DNA of 64,000 bases, taken from assembly GCA_041645435.1 (NCBI GenBank), contig JBAZQB010000004.1, positions 62,001-126,000 on the forward strand, given 5' to 3'. The notes below the pieces were generated by a model. The model saw nothing but the letters and a program-made list of their open reading frames with translations, was not told where the DNA came from and made no database searches. Position 1 is the stretch's first letter, and every line of letters begins with the position of its first letter. The position numbers were made by a program, and so were the translations under genes. The stretch is from Methanoregula sp. Lineage in GTDB: Archaea > Halobacteriota > Methanomicrobia > Methanomicrobiales > Methanospirillaceae. Positions 36,661 through 45,980 of the stretch are shown here, piece after piece.

Positions 36661-39299
36661 CAGACTTCCTCCTTTAAGATACTCTCGACAATACCCTTGA
36701 CATCGACCGGGTCGCCAAAGGCGCTCTTGGTCGGGTCAGTGCCGTCTTCGCCATACTCGAACTGGATGATCCTGCCACCGGTTGTCCGCACGCTGCCGTC
36801 ATATGCTACCTTGAGGTCCTGCAGTGCATTGATCAACCTGCGCTGGAGGTACCCGCTCTGGGATGTACGAACGGCCGTGTCGACGAGACCTTCACGGCCA
36901 CCGATTGCGTGGAAGAAGAACTCGGTCGGGTTTAACCCGCCCTTGTAGCTGTGCTGGATGAACCCGTGTGCATCCGAACCCTGCTCTCCTTTCCTGAAGT
37001 GCGGGAGCGTGCGGTCATCATAACCACGGATAATACGCTCACCACGAACGGACTGCTGGCCGATACAACCCGCCATCTGGGTCAGGTTGAGCATCGAACC
37101 ACGGGCACCGGAGACGGCCATCAGCACTGCGCTGTTACCCAGACCAAGGTGCTGGCCTGCAATCTGACCCGTCAGGTCACGGGCTTTTCCGAGCACCTGC
37201 ATGATCTGCATCTCGAGCGTTTCTTCAACAGTACGCCCGGGCATAGGTTCGAGCTGGCCGTCTTCGTAGATCTTGATACGGCGGTCAACATCGAGTGCTG
37301 CGTTCTTGAGAATCTCTTCGATCTGGCCGTACTCGGTCTTGGACAGGTCTTCATCATCGATACCGAACGAGAAACCATCGAACATGATCGAACGGATGGA
37401 GAGCTTGGTCATGTCATCGATGAAATCGGTTGCCCGGCTCATCCCCTGCTGGCGGATGATACGGTTGACGATCTGGCCGTCGAATGCACCGACTGCCTTC
37501 TTGTCGATGGTACCTGACTCAAGGATTCCGTCAAAGATCCGGACATATGCATCCCGTTCGCAGAGTTCCTTTTTACAGATCTCACAGTTCTGGCAGGAAC
37601 TTGCCTGGAAAACCATGTTGAGGCTGTCGGGAAGAATAGTGGAAAATACCTGTTTGTTACTCCAGTATTCTATCTTGTTCTCTACTTTGCCCGGTGCCGG
37701 CATGCGTTCAATATGGGAATACCGGAGCAGGTAGAGAGCTTCTTCTTTGGTGAACCAGCGGGTGTCATGCGTGAGCATGAAGATACCCGAGACGTGGTCG
37801 TGGATTCCACCGATGATGGGGCCGCCGAAACGCGGTGATAAGATGTTTTCCTGCACAGAGATGAGGATGGTGGCTTCCGCACGCGCTTCTTCTGTCTGGG
37901 GCACGTGCATGTTCATTTCATCACCATCAAAGTCAGCGTTATACGGAGGACAGACGGCCGGGTTGAGCCGGAATGTCTTGCCTTCCATGACCTTGACCCG
38001 GTGCGCCATGATACTCATACGGTGCAGTGAGGGCTGACGGTTGAAGAGCACAACATCGCCATCCCTGAGCTGCCGTTCAACGGTCCAGCCCGGTTCGATC
38101 ATGTCGGCGACCGTATCGAGGTTGCCTTCAGCGAGCCGGAGACGCCGGGCGTCCGGGCGGATGACATAGTTGGCACCACAGGGGGCATTGACATTCGGGC
38201 GGACAGGCCCGGTCCGGGCAACCTGCTTGAGTTCCTCGATATTGTGGATGGTTACGCGCACGGGAATCGTCATCTCGTTTGCTACTGCCCGGGGAACCCC
38301 GACCTGCCGTACTGACAGGTTCGGGTCCGGAGAGATAACCGTACGGGATGAGAAGTTCACACGCTTACCGGAGAGGGATCCACGGAAACGGCCGTCTTTA
38401 CCCTTGAGACGCTGTGACAGCGTCTTTAACGGGCGACCGCTGCGGTGGCGTGCCGGCGGGCAGCCTGCCACTTCATTGTCCATGTACGTGGTAACGTGAT
38501 ACTGGAGCAGTTCCCAGAGATCCTCAATGATCAGCTGGGGGGCGCCCGCATCCTGGTTCTCCTTGAACCGCTGGTTGATACGGATGATATCCACCAGCTT
38601 GTGGGTCAGGTCATCTTCCGAACGCTGTCCGTTCTCCAGGATAATTGACGGGCGCATCGTGACCGGTGGAACCGGCAGCACGGTTAAGATCGTCCATTCA
38701 GGACGGGCCACATCAGGGTTGATACCCAGCGGGATTAAGTCCTCGTTGGGGATCTTTTCCATGCGGGATCGTATGTCAGCAGGAGTGAGCTTGTGCTCAA
38801 CCTTCTTTCCTTCCTCAATGACCACTTCAGAAAATGTTGTCGGTTTCTCGAAGTTGATCTTGAGCTGCTGGTCACCGCAGTGGGGGCAGATGCGCTCCTT
38901 TTTCACATCCTTTTCTGAGAGCAGGTCGCCGGTCTGGTCTTCTTCCGTCCCGACTACCTTCTCGATCTCTTCAGGGCTTAACAGCACGCGACCGCAGGAG
39001 CGGCAGGTCACACGCAGGAGTTTTCTTATCAACCGGGTATATCCGACATGGATGACCGGTTTTGCAAGCTCAATGTGCCCGAAATGCCCGGGACATTCGC
39101 TGGCCTTCTGGTCGCAGGTCTTGCACCGGAGACCGGGATCAATGACCCCTAAGTTTAAGTCCATCAGTCCCTGGGGGTAGGGGAACCCGTCGTCATCATA
39201 GGTGTCTGCCCAGATGATCTTCCGCACGCTCATCTCGCGGATCTCTTTGGGGGATAACAGACCGAACTCAATCTGTCCGATTCGTTTTGGGGATGGCAT
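36660..39299 (-). CDS. rpoA1: DNA-directed RNA polymerase subunit A'
   Basis: 879 residues. The clamp zinc sites are CKTCDQKASECPGHFGH and CRSCG...CPHCG; the catalytic metal A loop is NADFDGDEMNMHVP. Together with A'' it forms the largest subunit and the active centre of the multisubunit polymerase. The start follows the rpoB1 stop by 1 base. Confidence 0.98.
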   Translation of the reverse strand: MPSPKRIGQIEFGLLSPKEIREMSVRKIIWADTYDDDGFPYPQGLMDLNLGVIDPGLRCKTCDQKASECPGHFGHIELAKPVIHVGYTRLIRKLLRVTCRSCGRVLLSPEEIEKVVGTEEDQTGDLLSEKDVKKERICPHCGDQQLKINFEKPTTFSEVVIEEGKKVEHKLTPADIRSRMEKIPNEDLIPLGINPDVARPEWTILTVLPVPPVTMRPSIILENGQRSEDDLTHKLVDIIRINQRFKENQDAGAPQLIIEDLWELLQYHVTTYMDNEVAGCPPARHRSGRPLKTLSQRLKGKDGRFRGSLSGKRVNFSSRTVISPDPNLSVRQVGVPRAVANEMTIPVRVTIHNIEELKQVARTGPVRPNVNAPCGANYVIRPDARRLRLAEGNLDTVADMIEPGWTVERQLRDGDVVLFNRQPSLHRMSIMAHRVKVMEGKTFRLNPAVCPPYNADFDGDEMNMHVPQTEEARAEATILISVQENILSPRFGGPIIGGIHDHVSGIFMLTHDTRWFTKEEALYLLRYSHIERMPAPGKVENKIEYWSNKQVFSTILPDSLNMVFQASSCQNCEICKKELCERDAYVRIFDGILESGTIDKKAVGAFDGQIVNRIIRQQGMSRATDFIDDMTKLSIRSIMFDGFSFGIDDEDLSKTEYGQIEEILKNAALDVDRRIKIYEDGQLEPMPGRTVEETLEMQIMQVLGKARDLTGQIAGQHLGLGNSAVLMAVSGARGSMLNLTQMAGCIGQQSVRGERIIRGYDDRTLPHFRKGEQGSDAHGFIQHSYKGGLNPTEFFFHAIGGREGLVDTAVRTSQSGYLQRRLINALQDLKVAYDGSVRTTGGRIIQFEYGEDGTDPTKSAFGDPVDVKGIVESILKEEV

Positions 39300-39300
39300 C

Positions 39301-41115
39301 TTACACCACGTCCTGTAATTTCAACCTGGGTGCAATTCCCATACTCTTCATCTCGTCAAGCAGGAGCTTGAACGCGTAACTCATCTCGACCGAGTAGATA
39401 TCGGTCTCGTTGCCGCAGGCAAGACACCGGGTCATGTTGCGCTTGCGGTCAAGCATCGCAACCATACCGCAGTGTGCGCAGACATATTCCATGACCTTGT
39501 CCGACTCATCGAGCAGACGCTCTTTCAGTGCCATTGCAGCACCGTGTCCGATCATGACATCTCGTTCCATCTCACCGAACCGGAGACCGCCTTCACGGGC
39601 ACGGCCTTCTGTCGGCTGGCGGGTGAGCACCTGCACCGGTCCACGGGAACGGGCGTGCATCTTGGACGATACCATGTGGTAGAGTTTCTGGTAGTAGATC
39701 ACACCGATGTAGACATCGGCCTTGAACATCTTGCCGGTGATACCGTCATACATGACCTCGCGGCCATTGTGAGAGAACCCGAGCGCCTTTAAGGATGCAC
39801 GGATATTTGCCTCGCTCTCGCCACCGAATGCGGTGCCGTTGATACGTCGTCCTTCCAGCGACCCGACTTTCCCGCCAATCATCTCAAGCATGTGACCGAC
39901 GGTCATACGACTGGGGATGGCGTGGGGGTTGATCACAAGGTCAGGGCAGAGACCGCTCTCGGTGAACGGCATATCTTCCTGTGGCGTGATCAGACCGATA
40001 ACTCCTTTCTGTCCGTGCCGGGATGCGAACTTGTCACCGACTTCCGGTACACGGAGATCTCTCGTGCGCACCTTGACCAGCCGGGAGCTGTTCTCGCCCT
40101 CGGTGATGATCACGGTGTCGACAATGCCGTGCTCGTTGCTGCGCATGGTAACGGATGTGTCGCGGCGCTTTTCGACGGCGATCAATTCACCGGTTGGTTC
40201 TTCAAGGAACCGGGGCGGGGAAGTCTTGCCGATCAGGACATCCTTTTCAGCCACAACGGTCTCGGGGTTGATAACGCCATCTTCATCGAGATTCTTGTAG
40301 GATTCGGCACCATGGGCACCGGCGACTTCTTCTTCAGGGACTTCAATGCGGTCGATCTGTCCGCCGGGATACCTGCGCTCTTCTCCCTCATACGTACGGA
40401 AGAAGTGGGAGCGTCCGAGACCCCGCTCGATAGAGGCTTTGTTGAAGATGAGTGCATCTTCAATATTGTAGCCTTCGTAGGAGAGGATTGCAACGACAAA
40501 GTTCTGTCCGGCAGGGCGGTCATCCGAGCCGATCAGTTCTGAGGTCTGCGTGTGGGTGAGCGGTTTTTGCACGTAGTGGAGCAGGTGCCCGCGGGTGTCG
40601 GGGCGGAGCTTCATATTGGCGCAACCGAAACCGAGTGCCTGCTTGACCATTCCTGCGCCCATGGTGACACGCGGACTGGCATTGTGCTCCGGGAACGGGA
40701 CATGCGCAGCACCGATACCCAGGATCAGGGAGGGGTCGATCTCAAGGTGGGTGTGAGCGGGCGTGATCTTATCAAAGTTCATCGCGATGAGGAGATCCTC
40801 TTCCTCCTCGGCATCGAGAAACTCTATCATGCCGCGCTGGACGAACCAGGACATATCGATCTCTTTTTTGGCCAGTTTCTGGAGATCGGCATCGCTGATG
40901 AGCGGTTCACCGTTCTTTAAGACAATGAGCGGGCGGCGGGCGCGGCCCCGGTCGGTAAGAATGACGACATCGCCGTTATATTCCTTATGCGAGACATTGA
41001 CCTCAGAAGCGATCGCGCCCTGGCGGCGCATGGCCCGGATACCGGTGACCAGTGCTTTGGGGTCATCCACGAGTCCGACAAGTGCACCGTCTACAAATAC
41101 GCGTGATTTCTTCAT
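39301..41115 (-). CDS. rpoB1: DNA-directed RNA polymerase subunit B'
   Basis: 604 residues: C-terminal portion of the second-largest subunit. Features are the hybrid-binding region (GYNIEDALIFNKASIERGLG), SRHGQKGVIG, LVINPHAIPSRMTVGHMLE and the zinc site CAHCG...CLACG. Overlaps rpoB2 by four bases (ATGA). Confidence 0.98.
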   Translation of the reverse strand: MKKSRVFVDGALVGLVDDPKALVTGIRAMRRQGAIASEVNVSHKEYNGDVVILTDRGRARRPLIVLKNGEPLISDADLQKLAKKEIDMSWFVQRGMIEFLDAEEEEDLLIAMNFDKITPAHTHLEIDPSLILGIGAAHVPFPEHNASPRVTMGAGMVKQALGFGCANMKLRPDTRGHLLHYVQKPLTHTQTSELIGSDDRPAGQNFVVAILSYEGYNIEDALIFNKASIERGLGRSHFFRTYEGEERRYPGGQIDRIEVPEEEVAGAHGAESYKNLDEDGVINPETVVAEKDVLIGKTSPPRFLEEPTGELIAVEKRRDTSVTMRSNEHGIVDTVIITEGENSSRLVKVRTRDLRVPEVGDKFASRHGQKGVIGLITPQEDMPFTESGLCPDLVINPHAIPSRMTVGHMLEMIGGKVGSLEGRRINGTAFGGESEANIRASLKALGFSHNGREVMYDGITGKMFKADVYIGVIYYQKLYHMVSSKMHARSRGPVQVLTRQPTEGRAREGGLRFGEMERDVMIGHGAAMALKERLLDESDKVMEYVCAHCGMVAMLDRKRNMTRCLACGNETDIYSVEMSYAFKLLLDEMKSMGIAPRLKLQDVV

Positions 41116-42671
41116 CGTGACTCACCCTTGATCTGTTCCACGCCAAGGTTGTGGAGGATCTGCATGATCTCTTCTTCGTTGTCCACACCTTTGCTGATCT
41201 CAACCATCTGGGCGAAGTTCTTGACAAGCCCACAATTCGGCCCTTCAGGAGTTTCGCTCGGGCAGATCCGGCCCCACTGGGTCGGGTGCAGGTCTCGTGC
41301 CTCGAAGTGAGGCTGTGAACGCGAGAGCGGGGAGATCACACGGCGCAGGTGCGAGAGCACGGCCATGTGATCGATGCGGTCGAGGAGTTGTGAAACCCCG
41401 GTCCTTCCGCCTACCCAGTTACCGGTAGCAAGCGGGTGGAGCAGGCGTTCGGTCAGCACATCGGCACGCACGGCCGTCCCAATCGAGAGATCGCGGTGCC
41501 GCATGCTGGCGCGTTCGAGCTGGTACTTGATGTCCCGGGTCAGCCGGTTTAAGGAGATACGGAAGAGATCTTCCATTAAGTCTCCGGCAAGTTTCAGCCG
41601 CTTGTTCGAGTAGTGGTCCTTGTCATCGATCCTGCGCTTGTTCAGCACGAGGTCAAAACAAGCCTCTGCCATCCTTCCGAGGAAGTGGGCCTTTGCAAGC
41701 CGGACCGAGAGGACTGCTTCCTGGTATCCCTCGTCGCCTTCCTTTAAGGTGGCTGGCATGGAGTAGTTGAGGTGGGGCAGGAGATAGTTGTCCAGCACGA
41801 ACTCAGCCCGCTTGCGCTGGTAATCCCGGGTCTGGTTGGGTGCCAGTTTCTTACCTACGTACATGACTCCGCCGTCAACCGAGTCGCACTCGCTCTCTTC
41901 GAGGTTCTGCATCATGAACGTCAGGATGTCTTCATCGGTCGAGACCGCATTGACCACTTCCTGGTCGTTGATCATGCCCAGTGCACGCATCAGGTCGACG
42001 AATTTCAGGTGGCCGGCAACTGAAGGGAACGAGACTTCAAGCAGGTTCTTCTTGTTGCGTTCAACAACCACGAGGGCACGGTATCCCCTGAACTGCGAGA
42101 ACACCTTTGCCACATAAATGCGCTCGCTGTATCGCTCGGTGAACTCGGTCATGATCTTGTTGGACGCAAGGTCTTCCAAGGTCATGAGCACGCGTTCGGT
42201 ACCGTTAACAATGAAATATCCGCCGGGATCGAATGCATCCTCGCCATGGGCGACGCGCTGGGCATCGTCCATACCATAGAGGTTGCAGGATGTCGAGCCG
42301 ATCATGACGGGAAGCTGACCGATCGTAGTGACGATCGCTTCCTGCCGGTCCTCTCCATGCACGAGGGTTAAACCCAGCTGGATGGGGGCGGCGTATGTCA
42401 GGTTGCGCAGCCGGGCTTCGCAGGGGTACAGTTCACTCTGCGAACCATCCGCTTCCCGGACGAGCGGCTTTTTAACCGTAATCTCGCCCAGTTCCACCCA
42501 GACGGCCTCATTGTTCTTGCCACGGTTCTCGATATCCGTCTCAATGATCCGCTGTTCGTTTACCACTTTCTGGAGATTGTGCTTTAGGAAATAATTATAG
42601 GAGTCAAGCTGGTGGCGCGCAACATGCTCCCGTGAAAAATATGCCCTCGATAAAATACTTCTGTCAATCAG
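41112..42671 (-). CDS. rpoB2: DNA-directed RNA polymerase subunit B'', non-AUG start
   Basis: About 519 residues. The conserved N-terminus (DRSILSRAYFSREHVARHQL, then DSYNYFLKHNLQKV) lies upstream of the first standard start codon, GTG at 42566. The frame is open back only to the rpoH stop (42690-42692), and no ATG, GTG or TTG occurs before that conserved part. Translation must start at CTG (42671) or ATT (42668); a GGGGGGAT ribosome binding site lies 6 bases before the CTG. The rest has ordinary B'' motifs (GYFIVNGTERVL, HPTQWGRICPSETPEGPNCG). Confidence 0.93.
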   Translation of the reverse strand: MIDRSILSRAYFSREHVARHQLDSYNYFLKHNLQKVVNEQRIIETDIENRGKNNEAVWVELGEITVKKPLVREADGSQSELYPCEARLRNLTYAAPIQLGLTLVHGEDRQEAIVTTIGQLPVMIGSTSCNLYGMDDAQRVAHGEDAFDPGGYFIVNGTERVLMTLEDLASNKIMTEFTERYSERIYVAKVFSQFRGYRALVVVERNKKNLLEVSFPSVAGHLKFVDLMRALGMINDQEVVNAVSTDEDILTFMMQNLEESECDSVDGGVMYVGKKLAPNQTRDYQRKRAEFVLDNYLLPHLNYSMPATLKEGDEGYQEAVLSVRLAKAHFLGRMAEACFDLVLNKRRIDDKDHYSNKRLKLAGDLMEDLFRISLNRLTRDIKYQLERASMRHRDLSIGTAVRADVLTERLLHPLATGNWVGGRTGVSQLLDRIDHMAVLSHLRRVISPLSRSQPHFEARDLHPTQWGRICPSETPEGPNCGLVKNFAQMVEISKGVDNEEEIMQILHNLGVEQIKGESR

Positions 42672-42689
42672 ACTTAATCCCCCCCGGAA

Positions 42690-42941
42690 TTATTTCTTGG
42701 GTCTCTTTACCACGAGACGGTACGATTCAGCTCTACCTGCGGTATGGCTCTCACGGATAATTCGTATCACATCATCGGCTTCTGCGCCGATCGTCTTGAC
42801 TGCTGGATCGTCATGGAAAATTTTTGGTAAATGGTCGGTAGTGATGTTGAATTTGGTGAAGAGCTCAGATACCTCTTCTTCACTCATGATTTGATGGTCT
42901 GGCACCATCGCGTGCCTCAACACATTCAGTTTGGTGCTCAA
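42690..42941 (-). CDS. rpoH: DNA-directed RNA polymerase subunit H
   Basis: 83 residues, homologous to the C-terminal domain of eukaryotic Rpb5: LNVLRHAMVPDHQIMSEEEV and ESYRLVVKRPK. First gene of the polymerase operon rpoH-rpoB2-rpoB1-rpoA1-rpoA2-rpl30e-nusA. Confidence 0.96.
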   Translation of the reverse strand: MSTKLNVLRHAMVPDHQIMSEEEVSELFTKFNITTDHLPKIFHDDPAVKTIGAEADDVIRIIRESHTAGRAESYRLVVKRPKK

Positions 42942-43017
42942 TGAAAAACCCCCTCCCGGATAAACATATTTCCTCTCAGATGCATCACCGCAAAAAACCC
43001 ACGATTGCTCGTGGCAA

Positions 43018-43091
43018 CGGGCCCGGAGGGATTTGAACCCCCGACCACCTGGTTAAAAGCCAGGCGCTCTACCGAACTGAGCTACGAACCC
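43018..43091 (-). tRNA. tRNA-Lys (anticodon UUU)
   Basis: Read on the minus strand: acceptor GGGTTCG/CGGGCCC (with two G-T pairs), D arm TAGCTCAGTTCGGTAGAGC, anticodon stem CCTGG/CCAGG with loop CTTTTAA (anticodon TTT), T arm GGGGG-TTCAAAT-CCCTC with one weak pair. No encoded CCA. Its promoter is the AT-rich stretch at 43133-43146. Confidence 0.95.
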
Positions 43092-43132
43092 ACTTTGGAA
43101 TAAGATGTACAGCATTATAACAATGTGAGAAA

Positions 43133-43146
43133 ACTATATAAATATT
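43133..43146 (-). promoter_or_regulatory. TATA box of tRNA-Lys
   Basis: On the minus strand it reads aatatttatatagt, about 42-55 bases before the tRNA 5' end. The spacing gives a 5' leader of about 20 bases, usual for archaeal tRNA genes. Confidence 0.55.
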
Positions 43147-43177
43147 ACCCACGTTCCCTTCGATTCATTGGAAGACT

Positions 43178-43807
43178 TCAGTCCCCTTTTGCAAACGTCT
43201 CGCTGATCTCTTTTAAGCGGCGTTCGTCTGCCTTGATTTTCTCATCCAGTTTGTTGATCGACTGCAGATCATCTTCAGGGACAGCATGCCCGGGAATATT
43301 CATGCCGCTTGCATTTTTCAATACTTCAAGAAGATTTCGGTCAACTTCTATACTCTTCCGGAGCGCGGAATACTCATCAACCATTTCGACATTCATTCCG
43401 GCTTCCTTTGCCTCCGTAGAATCCTGTTTGACGCTGCGGCGGCGTTCAAAGATCCGTTTTATCGAATCGAGAAGCTGAGCAGGATTGACCGGTTTTGAGA
43501 CAAAATCCTCAATATTAAGGCTGTGTTCCTGTGCTTCTTCGGGGCTGATCTTTTTTGCCGAGAACATGAGGACCGGAAGACCGCTGGTTTCCGGATTGGC
43601 CTTGATCTTCCCTAACGTTTCCCACCCGTCCATCGGTTCCATCATGATGTCGAGCAGGATGAGATCGGGTTTATTGGTTGAGAGAATGGATATAGCTTCG
43701 TCCCCGCCATGGGCTGCAATCGGTTTGAAACCTTTCCTTTTTAAAAGGGCAACCAGGCCATCTACAATATAGGGGCTGTCATCTACAATGAGAATTGAAT
43801 CATCCAC
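43178..43807 (-). CDS. Response regulator with coiled-coil C-terminus (copy 1)
   Basis: 209 residues. Receiver domain with D9/D10, phosphoacceptor D53 in LLDIMMEPMD, S83 in place of the usual Thr, and K105. A 90-residue helical extension follows (AKEAGMNVEMVDEYSALRKS, EKIKADERRLKEIS) that is shared with the next copy but is not a known output domain. Third gene of a roadblock-regulator-regulator operon. Confidence 0.9.
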   Translation of the reverse strand: MDDSILIVDDSPYIVDGLVALLKRKGFKPIAAHGGDEAISILSTNKPDLILLDIMMEPMDGWETLGKIKANPETSGLPVLMFSAKKISPEEAQEHSLNIEDFVSKPVNPAQLLDSIKRIFERRRSVKQDSTEAKEAGMNVEMVDEYSALRKSIEVDRNLLEVLKNASGMNIPGHAVPEDDLQSINKLDEKIKADERRLKEISETFAKGD

Positions 43808-43939
43808 GATAATAGTCCCTCATACGCACTCATTAAACAGCGGGTCGATAGTCATTGCAGGTGATGCCAGTGATCCGGATGCAGAGCAATATGCTCTTTT
43901 ATAGTATTCATAGGTTGATGTAATAAATCGGAGAATCTG

Positions 43940-44575
43940 TTATTTGTTTGCCGATGTTCCCGAGAGTTCGCCTTTTATCTGCTGGAGCCGGTTCTCCTGG
44001 AATTTTATGTTCATTTCCATGCTTTTGATTGCACGGGATATCTCATCGCTGACACGGACTTTTGAATCATTGAAGTTGTAGGTGGTTTCAAGGATTTTCA
44101 TCAGGCGCCTGTTCACATCGATGCTCTTGCTCAGCCGGGCATATTCGGTGATTATCTCCGCATCGAAACCGGATTCTTTTGCCATGTCCATATCCGATTT
44201 TATGGACTGCCTGCGGTTGAGTACATGTTCGATGGCATCGTAGAGTTCGCGATGAGTGATGGGTTTTAAGACATAATCTTCTATGTAAATCCCATATTCC
44301 TGGGCTTCTACGGGAGTCAGCTGTTTTGCCGTGAGCATGAGGACCGGGATCTCTTTGGTCGAGGGATTTTCCTTGACCTTTTCAAGGGTCTCCCACCCGT
44401 CCATCGGTTCCATCATGATATCGAGCAGGATGAGATCGGGGGTAACTGTCTTTAATATCTCCAGGCACTCCTCACCCCCGTATGCAGCAACCGTGCGGTA
44501 TCCCCCGCGCTCCAGCATGGTGACGAAGACATCGACAATAAATGGGCTGTCGTCGACTACAAGTATCGTAAACAT
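43940..44575 (-). CDS. Response regulator with coiled-coil C-terminus (copy 2)
   Basis: 211 residues. Receiver domain with D8/D9, phosphoacceptor D52, T82 and K104. The C-terminal extension (AKESGFDAEIITEYARLSKS, MNIKFQENRLQQIKGEL) aligns with copy 1 over its length. It starts directly after the roadblock stop (0-base gap), and the other copy lies 132 bases further on. A tandem duplication is the simplest origin. Confidence 0.9.
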   Translation of the reverse strand: MFTILVVDDSPFIVDVFVTMLERGGYRTVAAYGGEECLEILKTVTPDLILLDIMMEPMDGWETLEKVKENPSTKEIPVLMLTAKQLTPVEAQEYGIYIEDYVLKPITHRELYDAIEHVLNRRQSIKSDMDMAKESGFDAEIITEYARLSKSIDVNRRLMKILETTYNFNDSKVRVSDEISRAIKSMEMNIKFQENRLQQIKGELSGTSANK

Positions 44576-44935
44576 TTACATAACCTCCCCGATCTTTTTA
44601 GCGATCGTATGCATCTCTGTATGCACTCTGTCAGCATCAGTTTTATCTCTGACTATTGCGGTGATAATAAAATTTTCCCCGGCACCCATGACGATAACTG
44701 AGGTGTCCTGTGCCCGTATTGTCACCGACTCCATGGCTTTCATCTTAATCAGACTCCCGACAGATTCGGCAGATGCGAGTATGGTTGCAGACAACGCACC
44801 AAACCACGGTTCATTCATATTCTGGTCAAAAAATTTTCCTGCTATGATCCCATCACGAGAAACAAGGGCACATGCTGAAACCCCCTCAATCGCCTGAATC
44901 TTATCAATAAATGCAGAGATCTTCTGTTTCAACAT
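44576..44935 (-). CDS. Roadblock/LC7-domain protein
   Basis: 119 residues: IQAIEGVSACALVSRDGIIA, then SVGSLIKMKAMESVTIRAQD and VIVMGAGENFIITAIVRD are the roadblock pattern. Such proteins dimerise and act with small GTPases or in signalling scaffolds in prokaryotes. AGGAG 7 bases before the ATG and a TATA-like gcatatatac (44987-44996) upstream define the start of a three-gene operon with two receiver proteins, next to a MinD gene read in the other direction. Confidence 0.9.
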   Translation of the reverse strand: MLKQKISAFIDKIQAIEGVSACALVSRDGIIAGKFFDQNMNEPWFGALSATILASAESVGSLIKMKAMESVTIRAQDTSVIVMGAGENFIITAIVRDKTDADRVHTEMHTIAKKIGEVM

Positions 44936-45137
44936 GAACCGGCTCCTGTTGCACTACCCTATCTAATTGATAATACCTGATAGAAGCATATATACATATT
45001 GCTTTTTATTATGCATCGATACAGCAGTTGCCGGTAAGTAATCAGCATTTCCCTGAAGTTATTCTTTTTATATCAGAGAATTCTGTGAATCTTTCTCCAA
45101 TCAGTCCGTTTTTCGCTGTTTTCATCGAAATCAACAA

Positions 45138-45145
45138 TATATAAA
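45138..45145 (+). promoter_or_regulatory. TATA box of the second MinD gene
   Basis: The sequence tatataaa predicts transcription from about 45165-45170. That places the upstream ATG (45161) before the transcript and supports the ATG at 45182. Confidence 0.55.
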
Positions 45146-45181
45146 TACGATTTTTTCCATATGGTGGAAAGAAGAAATCCG

Positions 45182-45961
45182 ATGATCCGTGCATATACCA
45201 TTACTTCGGGAAAAGGCGGCGTGGGCAAGACCACTCTCACGGTAAATCTCGGTATATCGCTCGCACTTCTGGGCCGTGAGACCTATATTCTCGATGCCGA
45301 TATCGGCATGGCAAACCTGGCACTGATCCTCGGCATGGAGGATGTGCCGGTCACCCTGCATGAAGTGCTTGCCGGAAAAGCAGATATTGACGATGCAATT
45401 TATGAAGGCCCCGGGGGAGTGAAAATTGTGCCCAGCGGGATCTCACTCCAGGGATTCCAGCAGGCCGATCCTGATAAACTCCGTGACGTGATGCACCGGC
45501 TGGTTGACAAATGCGAATATCTCCTGATCGATGCCCCGAGCGGGATATCGAAAGAAGGTGTGGTGCCACTCTCGGTTGCCGATGAAGTCATTCTCGTCGT
45601 CAACCCGGAACTTGCTTCAATGGCCGATGCCTTAAAGACCAAAATTCTCTGCGAGGTGATGGGGGGTCGCGTCTACGGTGCGATCCTGAACCGGGCCGGG
45701 CTCGAACATACCGAGCTCCGTTCGCACAGCGTAGAGGATGTCCTGGGTGTCCGCGTGATCGATGTTGTTCCCGAAGATGCAAATGTCAGGAGAGCCGCTG
45801 CCTACAAAAAGCCCTGTGTCGTAAAATATCCCCGGACAGATGCTTCAAGAGCATTCAGGAGAATTGCTGCAGAGATCTCGGGCGTTGAGTACGAAGATTC
45901 CTTCGGAGAAAAAAAGGCAGAGGGCTTTGTTGACCGGCTCGCCCGGTCGGTATTCCGGTGA
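45182..45961 (+). CDS. minD: MinD/ParA-family P-loop ATPase (copy 2)
   Basis: 259 residues from ATG 45182 (MIRAYTITSGKGGVGKTT), chosen over an ATG seven codons earlier because of the TATA position and alignment with copy 1. Deviant Walker A motif, switch I LDADIGMANLALILGM and Walker B EYLLIDAPSGISKEG are intact. The C-terminus (GFVDRLARSVFR) is an amphipathic membrane-targeting end. The next gene, 19 bases downstream, encodes a small membrane protein that may be its partner. Confidence 0.93.
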   Translation: MIRAYTITSGKGGVGKTTLTVNLGISLALLGRETYILDADIGMANLALILGMEDVPVTLHEVLAGKADIDDAIYEGPGGVKIVPSGISLQGFQQADPDKLRDVMHRLVDKCEYLLIDAPSGISKEGVVPLSVADEVILVVNPELASMADALKTKILCEVMGGRVYGAILNRAGLEHTELRSHSVEDVLGVRVIDVVPEDANVRRAAAYKKPCVVKYPRTDASRAFRRIAAEISGVEYEDSFGEKKAEGFVDRLARSVFR

Positions 45962-45980
45962 TCCTGAACAGGGAGCGACA

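Noticed and set aside
36418..39180. Several plus-strand frames across the RNA polymerase genes
   Set aside because: All are antisense to rpoA1 and rpoA2 and show no protein-like pattern.
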